The translations under genes were made by a program, and so were the position numbers. A DNA stretch of 14,659 bases, taken from positions 1-14,659 of the forward strand of contig CAJUGZ010000080.1 of assembly GCA_910585855.1 (NCBI GenBank), given 5' to 3'. The stretch is from an uncultured Lachnospiraceae bacterium (GTDB lineage Bacteria; Bacillota_A; Clostridia; Lachnospirales; Lachnospiraceae). Position 1 is the stretch's first letter; the number at the start of each line of letters is the position of its first letter. The notes beneath the pieces were generated by a model. It did not search any database, had not been told where the DNA came from, and saw nothing but the letters and a program-made list of their open reading frames with translations. This document shows, in pieces, positions 1 to 7,043 of the stretch.

Positions 1-232
1 ATGCAGGGTATGCAAAAAAAGGGGCGTGTTTAGCCCGGATGATAGGGAAGAGGATACTTTATGGCTGGTAAAATCCTTCCTTACATCTGTTTCGTTTTGG
101 TTGTGGTGAGGGCGAATTGCGCCCCGGTTCGTCCGGTTGGATGAACCGAAATCAGAAGCCGTAGACTTTCTTACCGTTTGGAGCGGAGCAGGCAAAGGAC
201 AGGAGCAAATCGCCTCTTGCGTCCGGTGAAAG
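1..232 (-). repeat. Left copy of a 233-bp GC-rich inverted repeat
   Basis: The reverse complement of this segment matches 14417-14649 almost throughout, at roughly 90 percent identity by eye. Differences cluster in one internal stretch (about 91-112 here). The repeat is far richer in G and C than the genes beside it. Read on the minus strand it begins CTTTCACCGGACGC, contains a GGGCGCAATTCGCCC hairpin and a second hairpin around GGATTTTA/TAAA, and ends in GGGC-N7-GCCC followed by a run of seven T (14-20). It could therefore be an RNA-coding repeat with its own terminator. No open frame of note crosses it. The match runs to base 1, so the element may continue beyond the window. Family unknown. 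Confidence 0.85.
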
Positions 233-298
233 GAAAAATTTTTGCGGCAGTAACATCCTATTTTTAAAAGTCGAATGAAAAGGAAAGGAAAATTTTTC

Positions 299-327
299 TT
301 GACAAGTATTGTATTATTGTATACAAT
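299..327 (+). promoter_or_regulatory. Promoter of the citrate synthase-like operon
   Basis: A consensus -35 TTGACA (299-304) and a -10 TACAAT (322-327) are separated by exactly 17 bases. Transcription would start near 334, giving a leader of about 70 bases. A short stem, CAGACC (347-352) with GGTCTG (381-386), lies just before the ribosome binding site. Confidence 0.85.
316..327. promoter_or_regulatory. Palindromic operator overlapping the -10 box
   Basis: ATTGTATACAAT is a perfect 12-bp palindrome covering the whole -10 element. FadR/FCD-class GntR regulators often bind short palindromes of the type TNGTNNNACNA, and this site fits that pattern. A GntR/FCD regulator is encoded second in this operon, so repression and autoregulation by it is the obvious inference. 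Imperfect outer arms (GTATTG before, CAATATAC after) may extend the site. Confidence 0.6.
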
Positions 328-404
328 GATTCCAATATACAAAAGTCAGACCTATTTTTGAGAATGAATTGTTTCAGTCGGGTCTGTTTGGAGGAGGAAT
401 GAAA

Positions 405-1799
405 ATGGAAAAAACATCTGTTGTATTGGATAAGCATACGAATTTATTAACTTTAGAAGAACATATTTATCATTTGAATGATGTAGCAGAACCGAATGTA
501 TTCCGCAGTTTATTTCCGTATGATGAAGTTCCAAAGATTGCATTTAATAATCGGGTTGTACCGCATAATACGCCGGAGGAATTGTATATTACCGATACTA
601 CTTTTCGGGATGGGCAGCAGTCTAGAGCGCCTTATTCGACGGAGCAGATTGTAACGATTTATGATTATCTGCATCGATTGGGAGGACCAAAGGGGAAGAT
701 TAGACAGAGTGAGTTTTTTTTATATAGTAAAAAGGATCGGGATGCGGTATATAAGTGTTTGGAGAGAGGATATGCATTTCCAGAGGTAACAAGCTGGATT
801 CGTGCCAATAAAAAGGATTTTGAGCTGGTAAAAGAGATTGGGTTAAAAGAAACCGGGATTTTGGTAAGCTGTTCGGATTTTCATATTTTTTATAAAATGC
901 ATATGACAAGAAGAGAGGCGTTAAATCATTATCTTAGTGTGGTGCGGGAGTGCTTGGAAACCGGAATTAGTCCAAGATGTCATTTTGAAGATATCACAAG
1001 ATCGGATATCTATGGATTTGTGATTCCTTTTGTGTTAGAATTGATGAAGTTAATGCAGGAGTATCAGATTCCCGTGCGGATTCGTGCCTGTGATACAATG
1101 GGATATGGAGTAAATTATTCTGGTGCAGTAATTCCTAGAAGTGTACAGGGGATTATCTATGGTTTGACGGCACATGCAGGCGTACCTTCGGAACTGCTAG
1201 AGTGGCATGGACATAATGATTTTTATAAGGCAGTGGTCAATTCGACTACGGCATGGCTGTATGGTGCAGGCGGGGTCAACTGTTCTTTGTTTGGGATTGG
1301 AGAGAGAACCGGAAATACGCCCCTAGAGGCAATGGTATTTGAATATGCACAGATTAAAGGGACATTGGATGGAATGGATACTACGGTTATTACAGAATTG
1401 GCAGAGTATTTTGAGAAAGAAATCGGGTATTCGATTCCTAGCCGTACACCGTTTGTCGGACGGAATTTTAATGTAACCCGAGCTGGGATTCATGCAGACG
1501 GGCTGCTGAAAAATGAGGAAATTTATAATATTTTTGATACGGAAAAGTTTTTAAACCGTCCGGCTTTGGTGGCTGTTTCAAATACTTCTGGGCTTGCCGG
1601 AATTGCACATTGGATGAATTCTTATTTTAAATGGAAAGGAGAGAAACAGATTGAAAAAACGCATCCTTTGGTAGCGATGGTAAAGACGTGGATTGATGAG
1701 GAATATGAGAATGGACGTGTAACGGTATTGACGGATGAAGAACTTTTAAAGGTAATAGATGAAAGCAGTGCAAAACTTGGCATTAATTTGTTTGAGTAG
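405..1799 (+). CDS. Re-type citrate synthase-like enzyme (DRE-TIM metallolyase; homocitrate/isopropylmalate synthase family)
   Basis: This enzyme probably condenses acetyl-CoA with oxaloacetate to citrate in the cytosol, feeding 2-oxoglutarate and glutamate synthesis. The 464-residue protein has the family signature TDTTFRDGQQ at 63-72 (metal-binding Asp, catalytic Arg), CHFEDITRSD at 192-201, the HGH metal pair at 268-270 and GNTPLEAM at 303-310. It lacks the C-terminal leucine-sensing regulatory domain that brings LeuA to more than 500 residues; its length is close to the Clostridium kluyveri Re-citrate synthase as I recall it. It shares an operon with an NADP isocitrate dehydrogenase, and no leu gene adjoins it. 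Those two facts favour citrate over isopropylmalate or homocitrate synthase. AGGAGG (392-397) is 7 bases from ATG 405; an in-frame ATG at 399 is too close. Substrate assignment is inference. Confidence 0.72.
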   Translation: MEKTSVVLDKHTNLLTLEEHIYHLNDVAEPNVFRSLFPYDEVPKIAFNNRVVPHNTPEELYITDTTFRDGQQSRAPYSTEQIVTIYDYLHRLGGPKGKIRQSEFFLYSKKDRDAVYKCLERGYAFPEVTSWIRANKKDFELVKEIGLKETGILVSCSDFHIFYKMHMTRREALNHYLSVVRECLETGISPRCHFEDITRSDIYGFVIPFVLELMKLMQEYQIPVRIRACDTMGYGVNYSGAVIPRSVQGIIYGLTAHAGVPSELLEWHGHNDFYKAVVNSTTAWLYGAGGVNCSLFGIGERTGNTPLEAMVFEYAQIKGTLDGMDTTVITELAEYFEKEIGYSIPSRTPFVGRNFNVTRAGIHADGLLKNEEIYNIFDTEKFLNRPALVAVSNTSGLAGIAHWMNSYFKWKGEKQIEKTHPLVAMVKTWIDEEYENGRVTVLTDEELLKVIDESSAKLGINLFE

Positions 1800-1813
1800 G
1801 CTGGAGGCGGATG

Positions 1814-2509
1814 ATGGGCGATTGTGAGATACATAGAGATGCTGCGGACAGATATTCGCTTCGGGGAAGAGTATTTCATAGTATTCGTGAAAATATCCTG
1901 TCCGGTCGATATGGACAACATGAGGAATTAAGAGAGAATACCATTGCACAGGAACTTGGGGTTAGTCGGACTCCTGTGCGGGAGGCACTTCGGCAGTTGG
2001 AGTTGGAGGGGCTGGTCAGTATTGTTCCAAATAAGGGGGCTTATGTAACTGGGATTACAGAGAAGGATATGCGGGATATCTATACGGCACGCTCTCTTTT
2101 GGAAGGACGTTGTACCCGCTGGGCAGCAGAACATATGACGGCAGAACAGATTGAAAAATTGGAAGAGAATTTGGAGTTGTCGGAGTTTTATGTACAGCGG
2201 GAGAATTACCGTCAGGTCTGTGAATTGGATACGCAGTTTCATGAGATTTTGTATGCGGCTTCAGAGAGTAGGATTTTTTATCAGATGCTTTCGGATTTTC
2301 ATCATTATGTGGAGCGGGTTCGAAGGATTTCTTTGGCTACGAAGGGGCGGGCGGAGGAATCGAATCGGGAGCATTGGAGGATTTTGGAGGCAATTAAGGC
2401 AAAGGAGGAGAGATTGGCGGAGGAGCTTGCCACAGAGCATGTGTTAAATACATTGAGAAATATGGATTCTTATGGAATTGAAAATTTGTTGAAGGCATCT
2501 GCTCCGTAG
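1814..2509 (+). CDS. GntR-family transcriptional regulator, FadR/FCD subfamily
   Basis: This is a cytoplasmic DNA-binding repressor or activator of about 231 residues, the usual size for the subfamily. Residues about 16-81 form the winged helix-turn-helix, including the typical stretch IAQELGVSRTPVREALRQLE. Residues about 87-212 are the all-helical FCD ligand domain, with the expected metal/ligand residues Asp139, His143, His187 and His209. FCD domains commonly sense organic acids, and citrate or 2-oxoglutarate would suit this operon, but the ligand is not visible in the sequence. The gene starts 14 bases after the citrate synthase-like gene and is clearly co-transcribed. TGGAGG (1802-1807) is 6 bases from ATG 1814, which I prefer to ATG 1811. 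Its likely target is the palindrome over the operon promoter. Confidence 0.88.
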   Translation: MGDCEIHRDAADRYSLRGRVFHSIRENILSGRYGQHEELRENTIAQELGVSRTPVREALRQLELEGLVSIVPNKGAYVTGITEKDMRDIYTARSLLEGRCTRWAAEHMTAEQIEKLEENLELSEFYVQRENYRQVCELDTQFHEILYAASESRIFYQMLSDFHHYVERVRRISLATKGRAEESNREHWRILEAIKAKEERLAEELATEHVLNTLRNMDSYGIENLLKASAP

Positions 2510-2510
2510 T

Positions 2511-2679
2511 GGGAGGGGGACGCCGGAGTCCGAAAGGAGGTCTGCTCCGAGCCCGCTTGCGCTTAGCATTTCCTCGTAGCGGGCACATAAGACGCTAAAC
2601 TACAGCGTCTAAGTGCCGATGGGAAATGATGACCCTGTGCAGACCTCCTTTCGAACTCCGGCTGTGTATCCCGGATGGA
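2511..2679 (+). repeat. Structured intergenic element, copy 1 (possible structured RNA)
   Basis: This lies directly after the gntR stop and is a diverged copy of 7043-7209. A 24-bp closing stem pairs 2522-2545 with 2639-2662 with one mismatch. Hairpin A pairs GCCCGCT (2551-2557) with AGCGGGC (2578-2584). Hairpin B pairs AGACGCT (2590-2596) with AGCGTCT (2604-2610) around a 7-base loop. CATTTCC (2567-2573), in the loop of hairpin A, can pair with GGAAATG (2622-2628), giving a pseudoknot. Compared with copy 2, the stems change in compensatory fashion while the loops are conserved. Strand and transcription are unproven; the + strand is inferred from operon direction. No coding potential is seen, and I do not recognise the family. 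Confidence 0.8.
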
Positions 2680-2761
2680 AAGATGTGTTAATAGGAGCAG
2701 GATGGTTTTAGAAAAAATATTAGGAAGAGAGGAATGGTGCGTTTTATAAGGGGACGTGCCG

Positions 2762-3985
2762 GTGAGTGAGATGGAAAAAATTAAGATGACTACTCCGTTA
2801 GTGGAGATGGATGGAGATGAAATGACACGGGTGCTTTGGAAGATGATCAAGGAGGAGCTGATTTTACCTTTTGTTGATTTGAAAACGGAGTATTATGATC
2901 TGGGGTTGGAATATCGGAATGAAACGGATGATCAGGTTACGATTGATTCAGCAAATGCAACGAAAAAATATGGGGTAGCGGTAAAGTGTGCTACGATTAC
3001 ACCAAATGCGGCACGGGTGGAAGAGTATCATTTAAAGGAGATGTGGAAAAGTCCGAATGGGACGATACGGGCTATTTTGGATGGAACGGTTTTTCGGGCA
3101 CCGATTATCGTAAAGGGGATTGAGCCTTATGTTCGGAATTGGAAAAAGCCGATTACGATTGCACGTCATGCGTATGGGGATGTGTATAAGGCTTCTGAGA
3201 TGAAAATTTCTGGTGCAGGAAAGTGTGAATTGGTTTATACAAAGGAGAACGGAGAGGAAATTCGGGAATTGGTTCATACGTTTGATGGGGCAGGGATTGT
3301 GCAGGGGATGCATAATACGGAGAAGTCGATTCGAAGTTTTGCACGGAGCTGTTTTGCTTTTGCTTTAGATCAGAAGCAGGATTTATGGTTTGGGGCAAAG
3401 GATACGATTTCGAAAAAATATGATCATACATTTAAGGATATTTTTCAGGAAGTGTTTGAAGAAGAATATCAGGAGAAGTTTAAAGATGCCGGAATTTCTT
3501 ATATGTATACTTTGATTGATGATATTGTTGCCCGGGTGGTGCGTTCGGAGGGCGGATATATTTGGGCATGTAAGAATTATGATGGAGATGTAATGAGTGA
3601 TATGCTTGCTACTGCTTTTGGGTCGCTTTCTATGATGACTTCGGTATTGGTTTCGCCGGATGGGGTTTATGAGTATGAAGCTGCACATGGGACGGTACAG
3701 CGGCATTATTATAATTATTTAAAGGGAATGGATACTTCTACGAATCCGATTGCGACGATTTTTGCATGGACAGGGGCACTTCGGAAACGTGGGGAGTTAG
3801 ATGGGATTGCGGCACTTGGTGAGTTTGCTGATAAATTGGAAGAGGCTTGCCTTGCTGTGATTGAAAGCGGGAAAATGACAAAGGATCTGGCAATTATTAG
3901 TACGTTGGAGAATGTAACGTCTTTGAATAGTGCAGAGTTTATTGCGGAGATCCGTAGAAATTTGGAACATAGGATAGGGGCGTAA
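2762..3985 (+). CDS. icd: NADP-dependent isocitrate dehydrogenase (eukaryote-like dimeric type)
   Basis: The enzyme oxidatively decarboxylates isocitrate to 2-oxoglutarate with NADP in the cytosol. The protein, about 407 residues, resembles human IDH1 from end to end rather than E. coli Icd. Substrate residues are present: Ser97 and Asn99 in SPNGTIR, Arg103, Arg112, Arg135 and Tyr138 in RHAYGD. The NADP-selective Arg314-His315 pair (TVQRH) and KNYDGDVMSD are also present. Start choice: AAGGGGA (2748-2754) is 7 bases from GTG 2762. GTG 2756 is too close, and ATG 2771 is a possible alternative. It is the last gene of the operon headed by the citrate synthase-like gene, after a 252-base gap filled by a folded element, and is followed by a strong terminator. 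Aconitase, needed between the two enzymes, is not in the window. Confidence 0.95.
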   Translation: MSEMEKIKMTTPLVEMDGDEMTRVLWKMIKEELILPFVDLKTEYYDLGLEYRNETDDQVTIDSANATKKYGVAVKCATITPNAARVEEYHLKEMWKSPNGTIRAILDGTVFRAPIIVKGIEPYVRNWKKPITIARHAYGDVYKASEMKISGAGKCELVYTKENGEEIRELVHTFDGAGIVQGMHNTEKSIRSFARSCFAFALDQKQDLWFGAKDTISKKYDHTFKDIFQEVFEEEYQEKFKDAGISYMYTLIDDIVARVVRSEGGYIWACKNYDGDVMSDMLATAFGSLSMMTSVLVSPDGVYEYEAAHGTVQRHYYNYLKGMDTSTNPIATIFAWTGALRKRGELDGIAALGEFADKLEEACLAVIESGKMTKDLAIISTLENVTSLNSAEFIAEIRRNLEHRIGA

Positions 3986-4004
3986 GAGAAACTGCTTATA
4001 GAAG

Positions 4005-4037
4005 AAACTGTCAGATTTCGGTGTCTGACAGTTTTTT
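4005..4037 (+). terminator. Rho-independent terminator after icd
   Basis: AAACTGTCAGA (4005-4015) pairs perfectly with TCTGACAGTTT (4024-4034) around an 8-base loop, and the T run continues to 4037. It closes the citrate-to-2-oxoglutarate operon. Confidence 0.92.
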
Positions 4038-4051
4038 CTAATCAAAAACAC

Positions 4052-4080
4052 TTTACGGATATGATAGGAAAAGTTATAAT
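4052..4080 (+). promoter_or_regulatory. Promoter of the cell-wall-binding protein gene
   Basis: A perfect -10 TATAAT (4075-4080) lies 17 bases after TTTACG (4052-4057), a -35 matching TTGACA at four of six positions. It stands between the icd terminator and the next gene, leaving a leader of about 45 bases. Confidence 0.7.
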
Positions 4081-4132
4081 GGGATTGTGTTTTGTTACAT
4101 AGAGGGTATCTATTTGGAAAGAGAGGTTTAAA

Positions 4133-5455
4133 ATGAAGAGAAGTATAAAGAAGGCAGCGGCTGCTTTGATGATAACAGGAATATTTGCGTTGACAGGTTC
4201 GGTTTCTTCTTATGCAGATGAGCAAATGATGGCTGCTGGATTTGATTTTTGCTTGAGTTTACATGATGGCAGGGTTTTAACAGAAGCGGGAGAGGGACAG
4301 GCAGCATGGGTTTTGCAGCAAGATATCTGGTATTATCGAAATGCAGACGGAACAGCACAGACGGGTTGGCTGAATGAGAATGGAAATTGGTATTATCTGA
4401 ATACAGATGGGGCAATGCAGACAAGCTGGCTGAATGAAAACGGAAGTTGGTATTATCTGAATTCGGACGGAAAGATGGTAAATGGCTGGCTGAATCTGGG
4501 GAAGGATTGGTATTATCTGAATCCAGATGGGAAGATGGCAAATGGCTGGCTGAATGAAAACGGAAACTGGTATTATCTGAATCCAGATGGGAAGATGGCA
4601 AATGGCTGGCTGAATCAAGGGAAAGATTGGTATTATCTGAATCCAGACGGGAAGATGGCAAATGGCTGGTTAAATCTGAACGGAAGCTGGTATTATCTGT
4701 ATGAAGACGGAAGGATGGCAGCAGATGCATGGATTGCATCAAATTATGTGGATGCAAATGGAGTTTGGTTAGAAAATCCGGCGCAGAATCAGTTATCTGT
4801 TTCGGATAATCCGGCAAACAGTACTTTAGAAAAAAACGAAAACGTTCCAGAAAATTCGGAATCGGCAGAGTCTTTGGAAACAGTTGATAAAACAGAAACA
4901 GAAAAACCGGCAGAAACAGTAGATATAATAGAACCGGCAGAGGTAGAATCCGAGCATTTAGGAACAGAGATTACACCGGAATATTTAATTGAAAAATTGG
5001 AGCATTTAAGAGTGAAGTATCCTGATGGTATGTATTGGAATCATATGGGATATACGGCGAAACAAAGAGATACGAATTATTACAGTGAAACGGTGACTTC
5101 TATTCCGTGCAATCATGGGATGTATGGAACAGATTATTGTAATGCTTACATAAATTATTCTCTTGCTTATGTAATTGGTATGCAGTGTGACGGGTTTGCA
5201 AGAAAATTAAGCGATGAAATTTTTGGTACAGATGCGAAAAAGACAGATTATGTTTATAGTTTTGATGCGGTAAAAGTGGGAGATTATATTCGGTATAATA
5301 ATGCACATACGGTATTGGTAGTAGCAAAAGACGAAAAGGGAATTCAGGTGGCAGAGTGTAATATCGGAGGAACTTGTGTGATTCGCTGGGGCAGACGTAT
5401 TACAAGAGAAGAACTGGATCGCAATCGGAGTATGACCTGTTTTACCAGATACTAG
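4133..5455 (+). CDS. Secreted choline-binding-type repeat protein with C-terminal NlpC/P60- or CHAP-like domain
   Basis: This is an exported, probably cell-wall-attached hydrolase of 440 residues. A signal peptide has a basic start (MKRSIKK), a hydrophobic core at 8-25 and a likely cleavage after SYA at 28. Residues about 65-212 hold seven 20-residue cell-wall-binding units (WYYLNPDGKMANGWLN type). Residues about 213-280 are an acidic, Glu/Thr/Ser-rich linker. Residues about 281-440 form the C-terminal domain: Cys352 in MQCDGFA, His392 in NNAHTV and Glu408/Asn410 in AECN have the order and spacing of a papain-like Cys-His-polar site, which suggests peptidoglycan cleavage. Catalysis is inferred from motif layout only. 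Extra cysteines at 326, 336, 409, 415 and 436 could form disulfides. GAGAGG (4121-4126) sits 6 bases before ATG. It has its own promoter and is unrelated to its metabolic neighbours. Confidence 0.82.
   Translation: MKRSIKKAAAALMITGIFALTGSVSSYADEQMMAAGFDFCLSLHDGRVLTEAGEGQAAWVLQQDIWYYRNADGTAQTGWLNENGNWYYLNTDGAMQTSWLNENGSWYYLNSDGKMVNGWLNLGKDWYYLNPDGKMANGWLNENGNWYYLNPDGKMANGWLNQGKDWYYLNPDGKMANGWLNLNGSWYYLYEDGRMAADAWIASNYVDANGVWLENPAQNQLSVSDNPANSTLEKNENVPENSESAESLETVDKTETEKPAETVDIIEPAEVESEHLGTEITPEYLIEKLEHLRVKYPDGMYWNHMGYTAKQRDTNYYSETVTSIPCNHGMYGTDYCNAYINYSLAYVIGMQCDGFARKLSDEIFGTDAKKTDYVYSFDAVKVGDYIRYNNAHTVLVVAKDEKGIQVAECNIGGTCVIRWGRRITREELDRNRSMTCFTRY
4328..4747 (+). repeat. Seven 60-bp tandem repeats inside the wall-binding gene
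   Basis: The codons for WYY recur at 4328, 4388, 4448, 4508, 4568, 4628 and 4688, an exact period of 60 bases. Central units (about 4508-4687) are almost identical in DNA as well as protein, while the outer ones have drifted. This suggests recent duplication or gene conversion and a capacity to gain or lose units. Confidence 0.93.
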
Positions 5456-5471
5456 ATTTTAAAATTTTTTC

Positions 5472-5500
5472 TTGACAATAGGTTTGTTTCTGTCTATAAT
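5472..5500 (+). promoter_or_regulatory. Promoter of the leuB-ilvD-ilvB unit
   Basis: Consensus TTGACA (5472-5477) and TATAAT (5495-5500) are separated by 17 bases. It lies only 17 bases after the preceding stop codon and directly before the T-box leader, so RNA would start near 5507. Confidence 0.93.
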
Positions 5501-5520
5501 GAATCTAATTTAGCAAAGAG

Positions 5521-5797
5521 AAAAGCGATGACAGGGAGGAGTACAGGTTAAACCGGAAATGCAGAGAAAAGATGGTTGGTGGAAATCTTTATGACGGGAA
5601 CTCTGGAAGGTAGCCTTCGAGCTGTGAATTGAACGAGTTTTTTAAACTTTAGTAGACTTCAACGGATTCCACCGTTACAAGGACGCAATATCGGAACAAT
5701 TCCCGTATTGGCAGAGTGCAGTTTTTTCTGAATTTAGGTGGTACCACGGATCGTTGATTCGCCCTAAGCTGTTAGATAGGCAGCTTGGGGTTTTTTT
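5521..5797 (+). promoter_or_regulatory. T-box riboswitch leader, probable Leu (UUG) specifier
   Basis: The hallmark T-box sequence AGGTGGTACCACGG is at 5736-5749. Its TGGT would pair with an ACCA tRNA end, which fits a discriminator A such as that of tRNA-Leu. Stem I shows the GATGACAGGGAGGAGTA motif (5527-5543). ACAG (5543-5546) pairs with CTGT (5622-5625), and the specifier side then reads GAA-UUG-A. UUG (5629-5631) is a Leu codon. An offset reading, AUU (5628-5630), would be Ile. Uncharged tRNA should stabilise the antiterminator and allow transcription of leuB, ilvD and ilvB. Confidence 0.93.
5762..5797 (+). terminator. T-box attenuator terminator
   Basis: CCCTAAGCTG (5762-5771) pairs with CAGCTTGGGG (5781-5790) around a 9-base loop, with one T-G wobble. 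Seven T follow (5791-5797). It competes with the antiterminator built around the T-box sequence just upstream. Confidence 0.92.
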
Positions 5798-5960
5798 GTG
5801 TACACTTGACGGGCACTTTGCACATGAATAGGGAAAATTATTTTATTGTGTGATTTTGCTAAATTTTGGTTTTTTATTATAGTAAAATTATGATAAAAGT
5901 ACAGCAGTAACAACAGCAGCAGTGATAGGCGGATAAGTGAAATAAAAAGGAGGAAATCAA

Positions 5961-7043
5961 ATGAACTGTAAAATTGCTTTAATTTCCGGTGATGGAATTG
6001 GACCGGAAATTGTAAGGGAAGCAAAAAAAGTACTGGATGCAGCAGCAAAAAAATATGGACATACTATAACTTATACAGATGTATTGATGGGAGGGGCTTC
6101 GATTGATGTACATGGAATCCCTTTAACGGATTCGGCAATTTCAGACTGTCAGGCAGCAGATGCAGTTTTAATGGGTTCAATAGGAGGAAATACATCCACT
6201 TCTCCGTGGTATCAGCTTCCCGCTGACAGACGCCCGGAAGCAGGACTGTTAAAACTGAGAAAGTCGCTTCGTTTATTTGCAAACTTAAGACCGGCTTCCC
6301 TCTATCAGGAATTAAAAGCTGCCTGCCCTCTTCGAAATGAGATAATTGGTGACGGTTTTGACCTGATGATTATGAGAGAGCTGACAGGCGGGCTGTATTT
6401 TGGAGAACGGAAAACTGTAGAAGAAAATGGTATTTTAAAAGCCTATGATACATTGACCTATGATGAAAATGAAATTCGCCGGATTGCAAAAAAAGGTTTT
6501 GAAATTGCTCAAAAGCGAAGAAAAAAAGTAACCAGTGTAGATAAAGCAAATGTATCAGATTCCTCCAGATTATGGAGAAAAGTAGTAGAGGAAGTAGCAA
6601 AGGATTATCCTGATGTTTTATTAGAGCATATGTTGGTGGATAATTGTGCTATGCAGCTTGTAAAAGATCCCGGACAGTTCGATGTAATTTTAACAGAAAA
6701 TATGTTTGGAGATATTTTATCGGATGAGGCAAGTATGATTACCGGTTCTATCGGAATGTTGCCTTCTGCCAGCTTAAATGATACAAAATTCGGACTGTAT
6801 GAGCCTAGCGGCGGATCGGCACCAGATATTGCCGGGCAAAATATTGCCAATCCGATTGCAACGATTCTTTCGGCAGCTATGATGCTTCGCTTTAGCTTTG
6901 ATTTAGATCAGGAAGCAGATGCTGTTGAGCAGGCTGTGCAGAAAGTATTGACAGAAGGGTATCGAACCGGAGATATCATGTCGGAAGGATGTACAAAAGT
7001 GAGTACTTCTGAAATGGGAGATCTCATTGCAGAGAGAATATAG
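5961..7043 (+). CDS. leuB: 3-isopropylmalate dehydrogenase
   Basis: The third step of leucine synthesis: NAD-dependent oxidation and decarboxylation of 3-isopropylmalate to 2-oxoisocaproate, in the cytosol. The 360-residue length is typical. Visible features are GDGIGPEIV at 10-18, substrate arginines Arg100 and Arg110 (LRKSLRLFANLRP), Arg139 before ELTGG, Tyr146, Lys195 in VDKANVSD, Asp227 in LVDN, and the metal residues Asp251 and Asp255 (FGDILSDEAS). EPSGGSAPDIAGQNIANP at 281-298 is the NAD-specific segment typical of LeuB and unlike Icd. AGGAGG (5948-5953) is 7 bases before ATG. About 160 bases separate the T-box terminator from this start. It is the first gene under the T-box, followed by a folded element and ilvD. 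leuA and leuCD are not in the window. Confidence 0.96.
   Translation: MNCKIALISGDGIGPEIVREAKKVLDAAAKKYGHTITYTDVLMGGASIDVHGIPLTDSAISDCQAADAVLMGSIGGNTSTSPWYQLPADRRPEAGLLKLRKSLRLFANLRPASLYQELKAACPLRNEIIGDGFDLMIMRELTGGLYFGERKTVEENGILKAYDTLTYDENEIRRIAKKGFEIAQKRRKKVTSVDKANVSDSSRLWRKVVEEVAKDYPDVLLEHMLVDNCAMQLVKDPGQFDVILTENMFGDILSDEASMITGSIGMLPSASLNDTKFGLYEPSGGSAPDIAGQNIANPIATILSAAMMLRFSFDLDQEADAVEQAVQKVLTEGYRTGDIMSEGCTKVSTSEMGDLIAERI

Noticed and set aside
369..404. TTG start at 369 giving a longer citrate synthase-like protein
   Set aside because: It lies upstream of the AGGAGG ribosome site and has none of its own. ATG 405 has ideal spacing, and the extra residues (FQSGLFGGG) are just the translated Shine-Dalgarno region.
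405..1799. Annotation as leuA (2-isopropylmalate synthase)
   Set aside because: The C-terminal regulatory domain is missing and the neighbours are a regulator and icd rather than leu genes. The family is right but the specific name is not supported.
2734..2769. Eleven-codon peptide (MVRFIRGRAGE) ending one base before ATG 2771 of icd
   Set aside because: Translational coupling is conceivable, but GTG 2762 has a better ribosome site and the peptide has no informative composition.
4328..4747. Regularly spaced repeats as a possible CRISPR array
   Set aside because: The 60-bp period is a 20-residue coding repeat with no unique spacers, and it lies inside an open reading frame with a clear protein function.
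4128..4817. 229-codon minus-strand frame with repeated Ser/His/Leu-rich units
   Set aside because: It is the antisense shadow of the 60-bp repeats in the wall-binding gene, has no start signal, and resembles no family.
5456..5471. Terminator after the wall-binding gene
   Set aside because: Only a short A/T palindrome (TTTTAAAA) is present before the next promoter; no GC-containing stem is seen.
5856..5883. Second promoter (TTGCTA - 16 - TATAGT) between the T-box terminator and leuB
   Set aside because: It is a weak match in A/T-rich DNA where such matches are common, and it would bypass the T-box. Left uncalled.
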